Positions 9,614-20,282 of a DNA stretch of 64,000 nt are shown piece by piece. Positions within the stretch are counted from its first letter, which is position 1. Every line of letters begins with the position of its first letter. A program made the translations under genes and the position numbers. The stretch lies in assembly GCA_019916065.1 (NCBI GenBank), contig CM034237.1, forward strand, positions 23,829,752 to 23,893,751, read 5' to 3'. The notes under the pieces were generated by a model. That model was not told the DNA's origin. It saw only the letters and a program-made list of their open reading frames with translations, and ran no database searches. The DNA comes from Vitellaria paradoxa. Taxonomy: Eukaryota > Streptophyta > Magnoliopsida > Ericales > Sapotaceae.

Positions 9614-11464
9614 ATGTTGTTAAGGTCTGGTCGAATTATTGGGAAAAATTCTGATTTGCATTCACCATCATCTCTAGCTGGATTAATTGAACTTGCTACA
9701 TCTTACACATCATCTGAATCATCTGTGCACATGGATCTACCACCACTTGTTTTACCTGAAGGAAGTGCACTTGGAGAGAATGATGAAATCAATCAAAATC
9801 TTCTTAGACCTCTTAGGGAATATCTTCATCCAGCTAGGCAAACAACTCCCTCATGCATTGTTCTTCCCATTGGCCATCATAATTTCAATTTTAAACCAGG
9901 AACAATTCAGCTTTTGCCAACCTTTCATGGAATGGATTCTGAAAATCCTTACATGCATATGAAGGAATTTGAGGATGTTTGTGGGACTTGCATGGATAGG
10001 AATACAAATGAGGACATGGTTAGGCTTAAGTTGTTTCCATTTTCATTGAAAGATAAAGCAAAGATGTGGTTGAACTCATTGGAGCCTAGATCAATTGGAA
10101 CTTGGAGGGACATGCAAACAAAGTTTTTGAAGAAGTATTTTCCAGCCAATAGAACAGTAATACTTCAACAACAAATCATGAATTTTGTATGCAAGCCTAA
10201 TGAAACATTTGCACATGCATGGGATAGGTTTAGAGAATTGTTGCAAGCATGTCCACATCATGGGTTTGAGTCTTGGAGAATTGTTAACTTCTTTCATAAT
10301 GCATTAACTCCAAACTTGAAAATGCTGGTTGCAACAATGTGCAATGGTGAGTTCTATGATAAGACAGCTGAAGAAGCCTTGCATTTCTTTGATTCATTGG
10401 CTGAAAATACTAAACAATGGGAGGTAGTTTCTCCATTTTCTGAGTTTTCTGACAGCATAGGTGCAAGAGGAAAGTTTCATCTCAGTGACACTGATGATCT
10501 TGGTGCTCGATTGGCTACATTGTCAAAGAAAGTGGAGTTGATGGAGCAAGAGAAGCAAGGATTGAAGAAAAAGGAAGTTAACTGTGTGTTGTGTGAAACC
10601 TCGGATCACAGGACAGACGATTGTCCTACATTCCCAGCTTTTAAAGAAGTTCTTTATGGTCAAGTAAATCCCCCACCAGCTGCAAGAAATTACAACTCAA
10701 ACCAGGGGGTGAACAACTTTGCTTCAGGAAATCAGCCATAGTCGAATGCTTACAATGCTGGATATAGAGGCCATTCGAATACATCCTGGAGAGCTGAGGC
10801 ACAACACCAGCAGCAGCAGCAACCTCAACAACCTTTTCCACCTCAACCATTTCATTCCCAGCCTTATCAACCTCAGCAGAACACAAACTCTTACCAGCCA
10901 CCTCACAAAAGATCATTGGAAGACACCTTGCAACAATTCATGCAAGGACAAATTGGAACCAACAACCAAAATTCAAAGTTCCAAGATCAAACTAATAGGG
11001 CTATGGAAGACATTCGGAGTCAATTGTCCAAACTCACTCAAGCCTTAACTTTGAGAGAAACAGGAAAGCTTCCATCTCAGCCCAAACCAAATCCCACTGG
11101 GCAAGTGCACTTCAGTGAATCATCTTCTTCAAGTGCAAATGAGAATTTGGAACATGTGCAAGCTATTTCAACATTGAGAAGTGGGAAACAGATCTTGAAA
11201 CCAGATTATATTCCAATTGAAGAGGCAAATGAGCAAAATATGTTGGAAGATGAGGAAGAAATTCAGCATAACAGCAGCAGCAGCAACAAAGCAATTGAAC
11301 AACAGCTGCTAACCAAAACAGAAGTTGAATTGCAGCAAAAACAGCTGCTAAAAGAACAAAAACAGCAGCTGCACAGTAGACAAGAAATTGAGGAACAGCA
11401 ACAAATTGAACAAAATCTGCACAACAGGACAGAAAATGAACAGAAACAAAATTGGACAGCATAG
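9614..11464 (+). CDS. gag: Athila Gag, interrupted by TAG at 10739
   Basis: I chose the ATG at 9614, which begins MLLRSGR, as is usual for Athila Gag. The first 375 residues hold the retrotransposon Gag region (AKMWLNSLEP, FLKKYFP, ETFAHAWDRFRELL) and one CCHC zinc knuckle, CVLCETSDHRTDDC. The frame then meets TAG at 10739-10741 and stays open to 11464. That part has a Gln/Pro-rich segment, a RSLEDTLQQFM region and a Gln-rich tail, all expected in intact Athila Gag, so the TAG is a nonsense change or would need readthrough. A frame change near 11450 separates it from the protease. Gag forms the virus-like particle and binds the genomic RNA. Confidence 0.9.
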
Positions 11465-12756
11465 GAAAAGCTACACAGAAACAGCAGCTGAACAACTTTG
11501 AGCAGAATAGCAAAATTCAGAAGCAAGATCAGGTAAATTCTGAGAATGCAATTGAGTTTTCTGAAAATAAAACCAAGGATTTTGATAAAAACCAGCTGGA
11601 TAAGATTGAAAAAATTTCTGGAAAAGAGAAGATTTCAAAAGAAAACCAGCTAGACAGCCCTGATTTCATTCCAAAAATTCCTTTTCCTCAAAGATTGAAC
11701 AAAGGAAAGAAAGAAAATCTGAATTCTGAAATTTATGAGCTTTTCAAACAAGTCAGAATAAACATTCCTTTGCTTGATGCCATTAAACAAAATCCATCTT
11801 ATGGAAAGTTTTTGAAAGATTTGTGCACTGTCAAAAGGAGAATGAATGTCAAAGAGAGGGCATTTTTAACTGAACAAGTGAGCTCAATTTTGCAATTCAA
11901 AACCCCTCCAAAATATAAAGATCCGGGGTGTCCTACAATTGTATGCATCATTGGGGAAAAGAGGGTAGATAGAGCTTTGTTGGATTTGGGGGCAAGTGTC
12001 AATCTTTTGCCATTTTCTGTGTACCAACAACTTGGATTAGGTGAGCTTAGACCTACTAGGGTAACACTTCAATTAGCAGATAGGTCAGTCAAAGTCCCTA
12101 GAGGTATTGTGGAGGATGTCCTAATTCAAGTGGAGCATTTTGTCTTCCCAGTAGACTTCATAGTGCTTGATACCCAACCAATTCAAGGTCCACAACCAGC
12201 TGTCCCAGTCATTCTAGGACGACCATTTTTGGCCACTTCTAATGCTTTGATAAATTGTAGGACTGGAGTCATTAAGTTGTCTTTTGGTAACATGACAATT
12301 GAAAAGAATATCTTTAATGTGACCAAACAACCAAGTGACCATGAAGAGATAGAAGAAGTGGATTTTATTCAAATAGCCATACAAGAGCACTTTGATAGAG
12401 AGTACTTAGATGACCCACTGGAGAGAGCTTTAGTGAACAGTGATCAAGTAGATTTCCTAGATGATTGTGACTTGGAAAATGTTGGTGGAGGAGAATGTGA
12501 GGAAATGAAAGAATCAATGATGTTAGTGAATCAGTGGAGGCCCACTTTTGAGTCCTTAGAGCTGCCCACAGTCAAAACAGAATCATCCTTTGAAAAGCCA
12601 CCTGTACCTGAGAGAAAACCTCTACCAAATGACTTGAAATATGTGTTTTTGGGTGAGGGAGAGTCCTATCCAGCTGTTATTTCTTCTCAGCTGAGCCTGG
12701 ACCAGGAAAGAAAGCTTGTTGAGGTCTTGAGAAAACATAAAAGAGCCTTGGGCTAG
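11452..12756 (+). CDS. pol (PR): Athila protease region of pol, ending at TAG
   Basis: This frame lies one base back from the gag frame. It opens in the Gln/Lys-rich tail of Gag and runs to TAG at 12754-12756. The conserved stretch PFPQRL and LDAIKQNPSYGKFLKDL precedes the aspartic protease, whose active site DLGAS is at 11983-11997, followed by VILGRPFL near 12211. DLGASVNLLP is an Athila-type variant of the D(T/S)GA motif. The terminal TAG replaces the Trp normally found in the IGWTIADI-like sequence before the reverse transcriptase, consistent with a G-to-A change of TGG. The protein would cleave the polyprotein into mature parts. Confidence 0.88.
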   Translation: MDSIGKATQKQQLNNFEQNSKIQKQDQVNSENAIEFSENKTKDFDKNQLDKIEKISGKEKISKENQLDSPDFIPKIPFPQRLNKGKKENLNSEIYELFKQVRINIPLLDAIKQNPSYGKFLKDLCTVKRRMNVKERAFLTEQVSSILQFKTPPKYKDPGCPTIVCIIGEKRVDRALLDLGASVNLLPFSVYQQLGLGELRPTRVTLQLADRSVKVPRGIVEDVLIQVEHFVFPVDFIVLDTQPIQGPQPAVPVILGRPFLATSNALINCRTGVIKLSFGNMTIEKNIFNVTKQPSDHEEIEEVDFIQIAIQEHFDREYLDDPLERALVNSDQVDFLDDCDLENVGGGECEEMKESMMLVNQWRPTFESLELPTVKTESSFEKPPVPERKPLPNDLKYVFLGEGESYPAVISSQLSLDQERKLVEVLRKHKRALG

Positions 12757-14286
12757 ACCATAGCAGACCTGCAAGGAATCAGCCCACTGATTTGCACCCA
12801 TAAGATATTTTTGGAGGAGGATGCCAAACCCATTAGGCAAATGCAAAGGAGACTAAACCCAAACATGAAAGAAGTGGTTAGGGGAGAGGTAATTAAGCTA
12901 TTGGATGCTGGAATTATCTACCCTATCTCAGACTCTAAATGGGTTAGTCCAACTCAAGTAGTACCCAAGAAATCCGGAGTGACTGTGGTGAAAAATGCAC
13001 AAGATGAGCTAGTTCCAATGCGCATCCAAACAGGATGGCGCATGTGCATAGATTATAGGAAGTTAAATGCAGTCACAAGGAAGGATCATTTCCCTCTTCC
13101 ATTCCTAGATCAGGTATTGGAAAGAGTGGCAGGACAGGCATTCTATTGTTTCTTGGATGGATACTCAGGGTACAATCAAATTGAAATTGCATTAGATGAT
13201 CAGGAGAAGACCACATTTACTTGCCCATTTGGTACTTTTGCATATAGGCGCATGCCTTTTGGCCTTTGCAATGCTCCTGCTACTTTTCAGAGGTGCATGA
13301 TTAGTTTGTTTAGTGACTTTGTGGAGAAATTTCTTGAAGTATTCATGGATGACTTTTCAGTCTATGGGAGTGACTTTGATTTGTGTTTGGAGAATTTAGA
13401 GAAAGTTTTGGCAAGATGTGAAGAGAAAAACTTGGTGTTGAATTGGGAGAAATGCCATTTTATGGTAACTCAGGGGATAGTTCTTGGTCACATAGTGTCT
13501 TCTAGGGGGATAGAAGTAGATAGAGCAAAAGTGGAGATTATTCAAAAACTTCCTACCCCTAGATGTGTCAAGGATGTCAGATCATTTTTAGGACATGCAG
13601 GTTTCTATAGGAGGTTCATTGCATCATTCAGTGCCATTTCTAGACCTTTGTGCAATCTCCTAGGCCAGGATGTTCCTTTTGATTGGACATCAGAATGTCA
13701 GGCTTCATTTGATAGACTTAAGGACTTGCTCACTTCAGCTCCCATTATGCAGACACCAGATTGGACTTTACCTTTTGAGATCATGTGTGATGCTAGTGAT
13801 AGTGCCATTGGTGCAGTCCTAGGTCAGAGGAGAGAGAGGAAGTCACATGTGCTATACTATGCTAGCAAATCCCTTAGTGATGCACAAAAGAACTACACAA
13901 CTACTGAGAAGGAGTTGCTAGCAGTAGTATATGCATTGGATAAGTTTAGATCATATCTTGTGGGATCTCATGTCATTGTGTTTACTGATCATGCAGCACT
14001 TAAGTATCTTTTGACCAAATCTGATGCCAAGCCAAGACTCATTAGGTGGATTCTTTTGCTGCAAGAATTTGATTTAGAGATTAAAGATAAAAAGGGAGTT
14101 GAAAATGTAGTTGCTGACCATCTTTCTAGACTTCCACATCAGGACTTAGCAGCTTTTGAGTCACCTATTAATGAGACTTTCCCTGATGAGCAGTTGTTCC
14201 ATTTAGATTCCTCAGAGACACCATGGTTTGCAGACATAGCCAATTATTTGGTTTCAGGTGTGGTGCCTTTCATTGGACCATGTTAG
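12757..14286 (+). CDS. pol (RT-RH): Athila reverse transcriptase and RNase H region of pol
   Basis: It stays in the protease frame, directly after the TAG at 12754, and is open to 14286. The reverse transcriptase shows [47 protein letters not shown] sequence, [16 protein letters not shown] and the catalytic box FMDD (13342-13353). RNase H follows with [24 protein letters not shown] and [10 protein letters not shown], and ends VADHLSRL. All expected catalytic carboxylates are visible. The last codons diverge, and the integrase continues in another frame from about 14280, so a small indel has broken the polyprotein. No internal ATG is needed, because in a working element this part comes from polyprotein cleavage. 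Confidence 0.92.
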   Translation, partial: TIADLQGISPLICTHKIFLEEDAKPIRQMQRRLNPNMKEVVRGEVIKLLDAGIIYPISDSKWVSPTQVVPKKSGVTVVKNAQDELVPMRIQTGWRMCIDYRKLNAVTRKDHFPLPFLDQVLERVAGQAFYCFLDGYSGYNQIEIALDDQEKTTFTCPFGTFAYRRMPFGLCNAPATFQRCMISLFSDFVEKFLEVFMDDFSVYGSDFDLCLENLEKVLARCEEKNLVLNWEKCHFMVTQGIVLGHIVSSRGIEVDRAKVEIIQKLPTPRCVKDVRSFLGHAGFYRRFIASFSAISRPLCNLLGQDVPFDWTSECQASFDRLKDLLTSAPIMQTPDWTLPFEIMCDASDSAIGAVLGQRRERKSHVLYYASKSLSDAQKNYTTTEKELLAVVYALDKFRSYLVGSHVIVFTDHAALKYLLTKSDAKPRLIRWILLLQEFDLEIKDKKGVENVVADHLSRLPHQDLAAFESPINETFPDEQLFHLDSSETPWFADIANYLVSGVVPFIGPC

Positions 14287-15515
14287 ATAAGAAAAAGTTT
14301 TTCAGGAATGTGAGGCACTTTTTCTGGGATGACCCTTATTTGTTTAAGTATTGCTCAGATCAAGTCATAAGGAGATGCATACCCGAGAGTGAAGCTCAAA
14401 GTGTCATTAGTTTTTGTCATACTCTTGCATGTGGAGGTCATTTTTCAGCTAGGAAGACAGTGGCAAAGATTTTACAAAGTGGATTATTTTGGCCTACCAT
14501 GTTTAGGGATGTGCATGCCTTTTGTGTTGCTTGTGATAGGTGTCAAAGGCTTGGTAAGATCACTAGGAGAAACATGATGCCACTTCACCCCATTTATGTG
14601 CTTGATGTCTTTGATTGTTGGGGTATGGATTTTATGGGACCATTTGTGAATTCATTTGGCAATGAGTATATCTTAGTGGCAGTGGATTATGTTTCAAAGT
14701 GGGTAGAAGCCATACCAACTAAGACCAATGACCACAAGGTAGTGATAAAATTTTTGAAGGAAAATGTGTTTTCAAGATTTGGAATGCCAAAGGCCATGAT
14801 AAGTGATAGGGGAACACATTTTTGCAATAGATATGTTGGCCTATTGATGAGGAAGTATGGGGTTGTGCATAAGGTTGGAACATCATATCATCCCCAAACA
14901 AGTGGACAAGCTGAGTTGGCCAATAGAGAGATCAAGAGAATCATTGAAAAAACAGTGAATCCCACAAGGAAAGATTGGTCTTTGAAATTGGTTGATGCAC
15001 TTTGGGCTTATAGGACTGCCTACAAGACTATCTTAGGCATGTCTCCTTATAGGTTAGTGTATGGAAAAGCTTGTCATCTTCCTGTGGAACTTGAACACAA
15101 GGCCTTTTGGGCAGTGAGACATTTCAATGAAAACATCACTGAATCTGGTTGTCAGAGGAAATTGCAACTAAATGAGCTTGAGGAGATTAGGAATGATGCA
15201 TATGAGAATGCTAAGATCACCAAGGATAGAGTGAAGAAATGGCATGATACACATATCCTCAAAAGAGAGTTGTTTGTGGGTCAAAAGGTTTTGTTGTATG
15301 ACTCAAGGTTACACTTGTTTCCCGGGAAGTTGAAGTCAAGATGGAGTGGTCCATATGTGATTCAGAACATCACTGAGTTTGGGGCTGTTGACATTCAAAA
15401 TCCAACCTCCAAAAATGTTTTTAGAGTGAATGGACAGAGATTGAAAGAGTATTATGAGAATTTTGTTGCTGAAGTAAAGAGTTGGGATCTTGAAGATCCC
15501 CCAAATTCTGTTTGA
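14280..15515 (+). CDS. pol (INT): Athila integrase region of pol
   Basis: It is in a third frame, open from 14223 by ATG but homologous to integrase only from about 14280. The HHCC zinc finger includes [11 protein letters not shown] and [11 protein letters not shown]. The catalytic core has [16 protein letters not shown] and [17 protein letters not shown], which carry the D, D and E residues. The C-terminal part has [18 protein letters not shown] and ends [10 protein letters not shown], the usual Athila tail. It ends at TGA 15513-15515. Integrase joins the cDNA to host DNA; the GGTAG duplication is its footprint. Confidence 0.92.
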   Translation: MLDKKKFFRNVRHFFWDDPYLFKYCSDQVIRRCIPESEAQSVISFCHTLACGGHFSARKTVAKILQSGLFWPTMFRDVHAFCVACDRCQRLGKITRRNMMPLHPIYVLDVFDCWGMDFMGPFVNSFGNEYILVAVDYVSKWVEAIPTKTNDHKVVIKFLKENVFSRFGMPKAMISDRGTHFCNRYVGLLMRKYGVVHKVGTSYHPQTSGQAELANREIKRIIEKTVNPTRKDWSLKLVDALWAYRTAYKTILGMSPYRLVYGKACHLPVELEHKAFWAVRHFNENITESGCQRKLQLNELEEIRNDAYENAKITKDRVKKWHDTHILKRELFVGQKVLLYDSRLHLFPGKLKSRWSGPYVIQNITEFGAVDIQNPTSKNVFRVNGQRLKEYYENFVAEVKSWDLEDPPNSV

Positions 15516-17221
15516 ATGAAGAAAGGATTCTGACTTTGTATCATAATAGTTTAGATTCTGTTATGTTTTTGATTTTCTGTTTTCTTTGGTTTTTGTAATT
15601 TTCCTTCTTTCATCTAAAAAAAAAAATTTTTCAGTTTGCAAGTTTTAACACATTGGTTTCAGCAAGTTTCATGAAGAATTGAGAATTTCTGCTTTGTGTT
15701 TTACTGATATTTGAATTTTCAAAGGTTGGAACTGACATGTGCTATTTGAGGTAGCAACATCACTTGTGGTGGAACTACTTGAGAGTCAAATGGAATAAAT
15801 GTATTTGCTTGATTTGTTTTGAGAGTATAATGCATTAACCAAATTGGGTAGCACATGCTTTCAAAGTGTTTCAGAATGCAGCAAAAAGGATTTCAATCGA
15901 GCAAGCTTCATTAAGGATCAAGTCATATCAGCAGGTGCAACAAAAACTGATCAAATCTGGTACTGCTGTAAGTCCAAATCAGATGGGAAATTCATCTCAT
16001 TCGAATAGCTGAACAGTCATTTGAATAGGCCATCTTGGCACAAAATCTCATCTGTTAACAGCAACCCATCTTGCATATTTACTGATTTCTTGCATCTTTG
16101 TTGTTTGTGATGATTGGCAAAACCTCACTGATCCTTAATTACACTCAACCCATTTTGTATTGTTTTGGTTCTACTAATTTGCATTTTCTTTGAGAATATT
16201 GCATTGAACAAGTTGGGGGGGAGCAACTGTTTTGGTAATACCTTGGAGTTTCAGCTTGTCTACATCACTCAAACATGTTAACCTTAAACTCAGCAGGTAC
16301 CTCTTTCCCTTCGCACTTTATTCCAAATTGATTGATTTGTTTGTGCATTGAGGACAATGCTTGTTTCTAGTTGGGGGGAGAGAAATAGTTTGAGTTCTTT
16401 TCTTGGTCTTATGCATTGGTGTTGATTGGAATATGCTGAATGAAATTGCTGATCTACTTTGTTATACTTGATGAATTGAAATTTGAGTAGTGTGTTTAAT
16501 TTAGCTAAAATGCTGAGAATTTTCTAAAAAAAAAAAAAAAATTCCCTAAATTTTCTTTGATTTTTCTTTTTAAGCTGTTCTTTTTGTTTTTCTTTTGAGT
16601 TTAGCTGTTATTAGTGTGAATAAACTTAACTCAGGTGACAAAATAAGGTTTGAACATTTCTGTGGGATTGTTAGCAGATTTGAACACTGAAATTACTGTT
16701 TGGGATTTTCTGATGCAACCTATTCGAATATGGGCTGTGGTATTCGAATACTTGTTACAGCTCATGTTGTAATTGGTTGTATTGATGTATTTTTGGATTA
16801 AATTGTGGGCTAACAATTCAACAGGATTTTTCAAATTTAATTTTGTCAAAAGTTTTCTAAAAAAAAAAAGAGAAAAATATGCAGAAACATGGCTTAAATT
16901 TCTCTGAGAATTCATCACAGATTTTGGTCAGTTACTGGATTGCTGGATGGGAGACTGTATTCGAATCGGGTCTGTTGGTATTCGAATATGCTGAGGCGGG
17001 TCAGTAACTTAAATGAGTTTTTTTTTTTTTTTTCCCATTCGGATACTTGGAAATTCATGCCCGAATGCCCTAAAAGCACACACTCCTTAAGTTCCCCCAT
17101 TTACTCAAATCAAAAAGGTTGCAAAACAGAGATTTGGGATTCCTTCAAGAACAGAAGTTACGAGGCTAGGGTTTTCTGAGGAGATTGAAGAAGAACAATC
17201 CGAGGTTTGGAGGGAATAAGG
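15516..17221 (+). other. Athila post-pol non-coding region with internal purine tracts
   Basis: There is no coding signal over 1.7 kb. Two internal copies of a PPT-like motif, AGTTGGGGGG, occur at 16210-16223 and 16369-16380; the second follows TTGAGGACAATGC, a landmark often found after Athila pol. Three pairs of ATTCGAAT-like palindromes lie here (15999 with 16019, 16722 with 16742, 16959 with 16980), plus a degenerate pair at 17037 and 17059. Short poly(A) runs are present. Confidence 0.6.
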
Positions 17222-18511
17222 ATGAAGAAGAAGTTGACTGCACCAGGGCCAAGGCGATGGAGTCGGCGATTGAGGGAAGCTATGCGAGGTGCCAGGTCTG
17301 TTCAATCTTCTTTCTATGAACCTGTAGACTTAAGTGCCCAACCCCAATCTCCTACACTTCCCCCTATCACTGAAAACCAACCAACCATTGAACCTGAACA
17401 ACCCCCAGACGACACCAATGTGGATGTCAATGTTGAAGCTGACATTCCAAGAACAGAGGTTCCTGGTGAAGGGACTTCTGCAACACCTTACTCTAATCCT
17501 AGGTTTGCCAATGAAGTAGCAAAAGATAGATACCTTAATTGGTATTCTAAGAGGGCTGTCCTTTGTGAGAGGGGTATCAACATTGAAGATTATTCTGATC
17601 CCCCTTATGAATTAGTAGACATGATTAACAGGAGGGGATGGACTGATTGGGTTATTGTGAGTCAGAAAGCAGTAGTACCTCTGGTGAGGGAATTTTATTC
17701 TAATGCTGTGAAAGGAAAGAAAGGAAAAATTGAGATTAAGACCAATGTGAGGAAGAAGGAAATATTGCTGACACCTGAAACTATTGCAATGTATGCTGGA
17801 TTACCATTTGGACAGTCTATGGTTATTGATCCGGAACAGCAAGCTGAATGGATAGAACAACTTAAAAAAGAAAATTTGGTGAAGTTGCTTTCTGGAAACC
17901 CTCAAGCTCAATGGAATGGAGTTAGATTGTCAAAAGGGGATCTCACAGACAAGAGTAAGGTGTTGCACATGTTGGTCTGTTCAAAGATTCTACCTCATGC
18001 CTATGTCTCAGCTGTGACTTTACCACAAGCTGAGATGATTGGAAGGCTTCTCCTAGATATCCCCATTGACTTGACAAAGCACATTTGGAATATAATCACC
18101 GGAGCAATTGCAAAACCAGAGGTGAATTCTGGTTTGCCTTTTGGAGGGTTGATAACTAAAATTCTGCAAGGTTATGGGGTGAAGGAAAAGAGTGGAATGG
18201 AGACAGTGAAACCTGCTACTCGAATTGCTCAAACTTCAATGAAGAGGAGTAAAGGGCAATTAGCAAGGAAGGTAGCAGTAGACTCACAGAAAGAACAGCC
18301 ATCTGAGGAGCAATCAGGAACTGAAGTGGTGACCCTTCAAAGTTTGTATGCATTATTGAAGGAGGTGAAGGATCAGCAAATGGAGATGGCAGCTGAGCTG
18401 AAGAATTTAAAGGACAAACAGGATGCTGATCATCAACAAATGCTGGAAATGTTGGAAGGGCTACATGAACCAGCTGCCCCTGAAGATTATATGACACCTC
18501 CGGACCATTGA
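17222..18511 (+). CDS. Athila ORF in the env position (putative plant transposon protein family)
   Basis: The ATG at 17222 gives about 429 residues; an upstream TTG at 17207 is a less likely start. The N-terminus is basic (KKKLTAPGPRRWSRRLREAM), then Pro-rich and acidic. A conserved domain begins RFANEVAKDRYLNW and includes VCERGINIEDY-like, RRGWTDWV, VPLVREFYSNA and LTPETIAMYAGLPFG. This pattern resembles the family annotated as putative plant transposon protein, found in many Athila and SIRE-like elements in the place of env. The C-terminal 60 residues look coiled-coil. I see no clear signal peptide or transmembrane segment, so an envelope role is not supported. The frame is intact, unlike gag-pol. 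Confidence 0.85.
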   Translation: MKKKLTAPGPRRWSRRLREAMRGARSVQSSFYEPVDLSAQPQSPTLPPITENQPTIEPEQPPDDTNVDVNVEADIPRTEVPGEGTSATPYSNPRFANEVAKDRYLNWYSKRAVLCERGINIEDYSDPPYELVDMINRRGWTDWVIVSQKAVVPLVREFYSNAVKGKKGKIEIKTNVRKKEILLTPETIAMYAGLPFGQSMVIDPEQQAEWIEQLKKENLVKLLSGNPQAQWNGVRLSKGDLTDKSKVLHMLVCSKILPHAYVSAVTLPQAEMIGRLLLDIPIDLTKHIWNIITGAIAKPEVNSGLPFGGLITKILQGYGVKEKSGMETVKPATRIAQTSMKRSKGQLARKVAVDSQKEQPSEEQSGTEVVTLQSLYALLKEVKDQQMEMAAELKNLKDKQDADHQQMLEMLEGLHEPAAPEDYMTPPDH

Positions 18512-19533
18512 AGCCTGCTGTCCTTGAGCTATAAAGCCAAAATTTGTGAATGAATTTTAGGAAAATTTAAAGCCATGTTTTGTCCTTAGAAAACAGTTTC
18601 CTTTGTTTTATTTTCTGATTTTGTTAATTTTGAATTTGAATGACTTTGAACTCTAAATTTGGATGATATTTTGTTGGAAATCCATTTTGAGCATTGGGGT
18701 GGTGTTGTGATCTGTTTAGTTGAGATGAGCTCTTTTGTTTTAAATGCATGACAAGCTATAACTTAGAATGTACCTTGATGCTGATTGCTGGATTTTGAGT
18801 TTTCAGTTTGGAATTTGAATTAGTTGTTATGTTTAATTTGCTTAATGGTTGAATTAGTATGGATAGAGTTAGTTCTTAACTTGTCAACTTAGACATGGGC
18901 ATTTGTGAATGAGTTTCTTGATTGAACAATGGATTGCATTATTTCCCAGCCATAGTGGAGACTTAAACCTGAAGTGAAATTTTGAGCCTTTAAGCTTTGT
19001 TTATGAGAGATATGCAATTACTCTAGAGCTTATCAAAAGCTTAAACATTTCTTTACTTCATTTTCTTCAATAACTCCAATTACGATACTTTGCTTTGGGT
19101 GTTTGTGAAGTTGTAGAGGAATTGAACTTGATTCTTGGTTCTTAGTTTTTATGGTTGAATGAAATGAAACCAAGGAAATGATATCAGGCCATTTTTCTTA
19201 TCTGTTGAGCTTAAAAAAAAAAAAAAAAAAAAAAATTTTCCTCTTCTTTGATGAACATTATCCTTGGAGCCAAGTTTGAGCTTTATTAGAGCATTCATAC
19301 TTCTTTATTCTTACCACATCATCCCCTTAACCATTATGAATGCTCTTTAGCCTTCCCTAACAGATTGGAATACACTGAAAATATTAAGGAAGAGCAATGA
19401 ACAACATTTTGGGAATTTTGGGGTGAGGATAGAAAAATTGGTGGAAGGAAAAGAATGATAAGAGGATATGGTGATGTCCAAATTCAGAAAACTCTGTTTC
19501 GATTATGAGTTTCACCTTTTAGATACATCTCCA

Positions 19534-19569
<36 letters not shown>

Positions 19570-20270
19570 GATTTCAGTGTTCCAATTCTTTTTGAATTCT
19601 TTAATCCTCCTTTCAACTACCTCATCAAACCTCATGGCCCCATTACAACCAAAAGCAAGTCCTAATTGATCCTTGGAAGAATTATCATTCAATTGTGAAA
19701 TTTAGGAATTGGGGAGTATAGTGAAAATTCTAAAATAACTTTACTGCACTATTCTTTCATGGAGTTATGCCAAGTCCTTTTCTTTATTGGATTGAACGTT
19801 TTTGACTTGTAGATGCACCCTCTTAGAATTTGATTTACATTTATTCTTTACAAAAAGGGGCATCTTGAGGGGAACCTTGTGTGCTTCATTTTCTTGTGAG
19901 TGAATTCCAAGGTGAGATTTTGAAGTTGAAGCTTTGGGAAGTAATATGATTCAAAGTTCAGGATAGAGTTTGATTATGGAGATCTATGTTGAGTTAACAG
20001 GTTAAGAACTGAATTTTCATGCTTGGATCAAGTGTTTAGCAAATTTCACATACCATACCTAATTTCATGATTCTCGGAGTGTTAGCTTAAATTTCTTAGC
20101 TTGATGTATTAAGTAACATTCCATGGTTATGACTTATTATCCATTTAGAATTGAAGATGCTATTTTTAGATGTGTCTCTCACAGATGTGCAATTTCATAA
20201 CATGAAAATGTTGATTGTTTTTAAAGGTAACCTTCCTTCTTTGAGCATTGCTAGGGACTAGCAATGTCTA
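18512..20270 (+). other. Athila 3' non-coding region
   Basis: No supported gene. Poly(A) runs lie at about 19213-19235 and 19536-19567. The sequence ends in the polypurine tract before the 3' LTR. Confidence 0.6.
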
Positions 20271-20282
20271 AGTTGGGGGGTG
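20271..20282 (+). other. Athila polypurine tract
   Basis: AGTTGGGGGGTG lies directly before the TG of the 3' LTR. It is the plus-strand primer site and the same motif as the two internal copies at 16210 and 16369. Confidence 0.85.

Noticed and set aside
10739..10741. TAG in gag as a programmed readthrough signal
   Set aside because: It sits inside Gag, not at a gag-pol border, and a second TAG interrupts pol. Mutation is simpler.
11430..11470. Possible programmed -1 frameshift between Athila gag and protease
   Set aside because: No canonical slippery heptamer is seen. Athila gag-pol is normally one frame, and a second frame change near 14280 points to ordinary indels.
17222..18511. True envelope glycoprotein in Athila
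   Set aside because: No signal peptide or membrane segment is visible. The domain resembles the putative plant transposon protein family.
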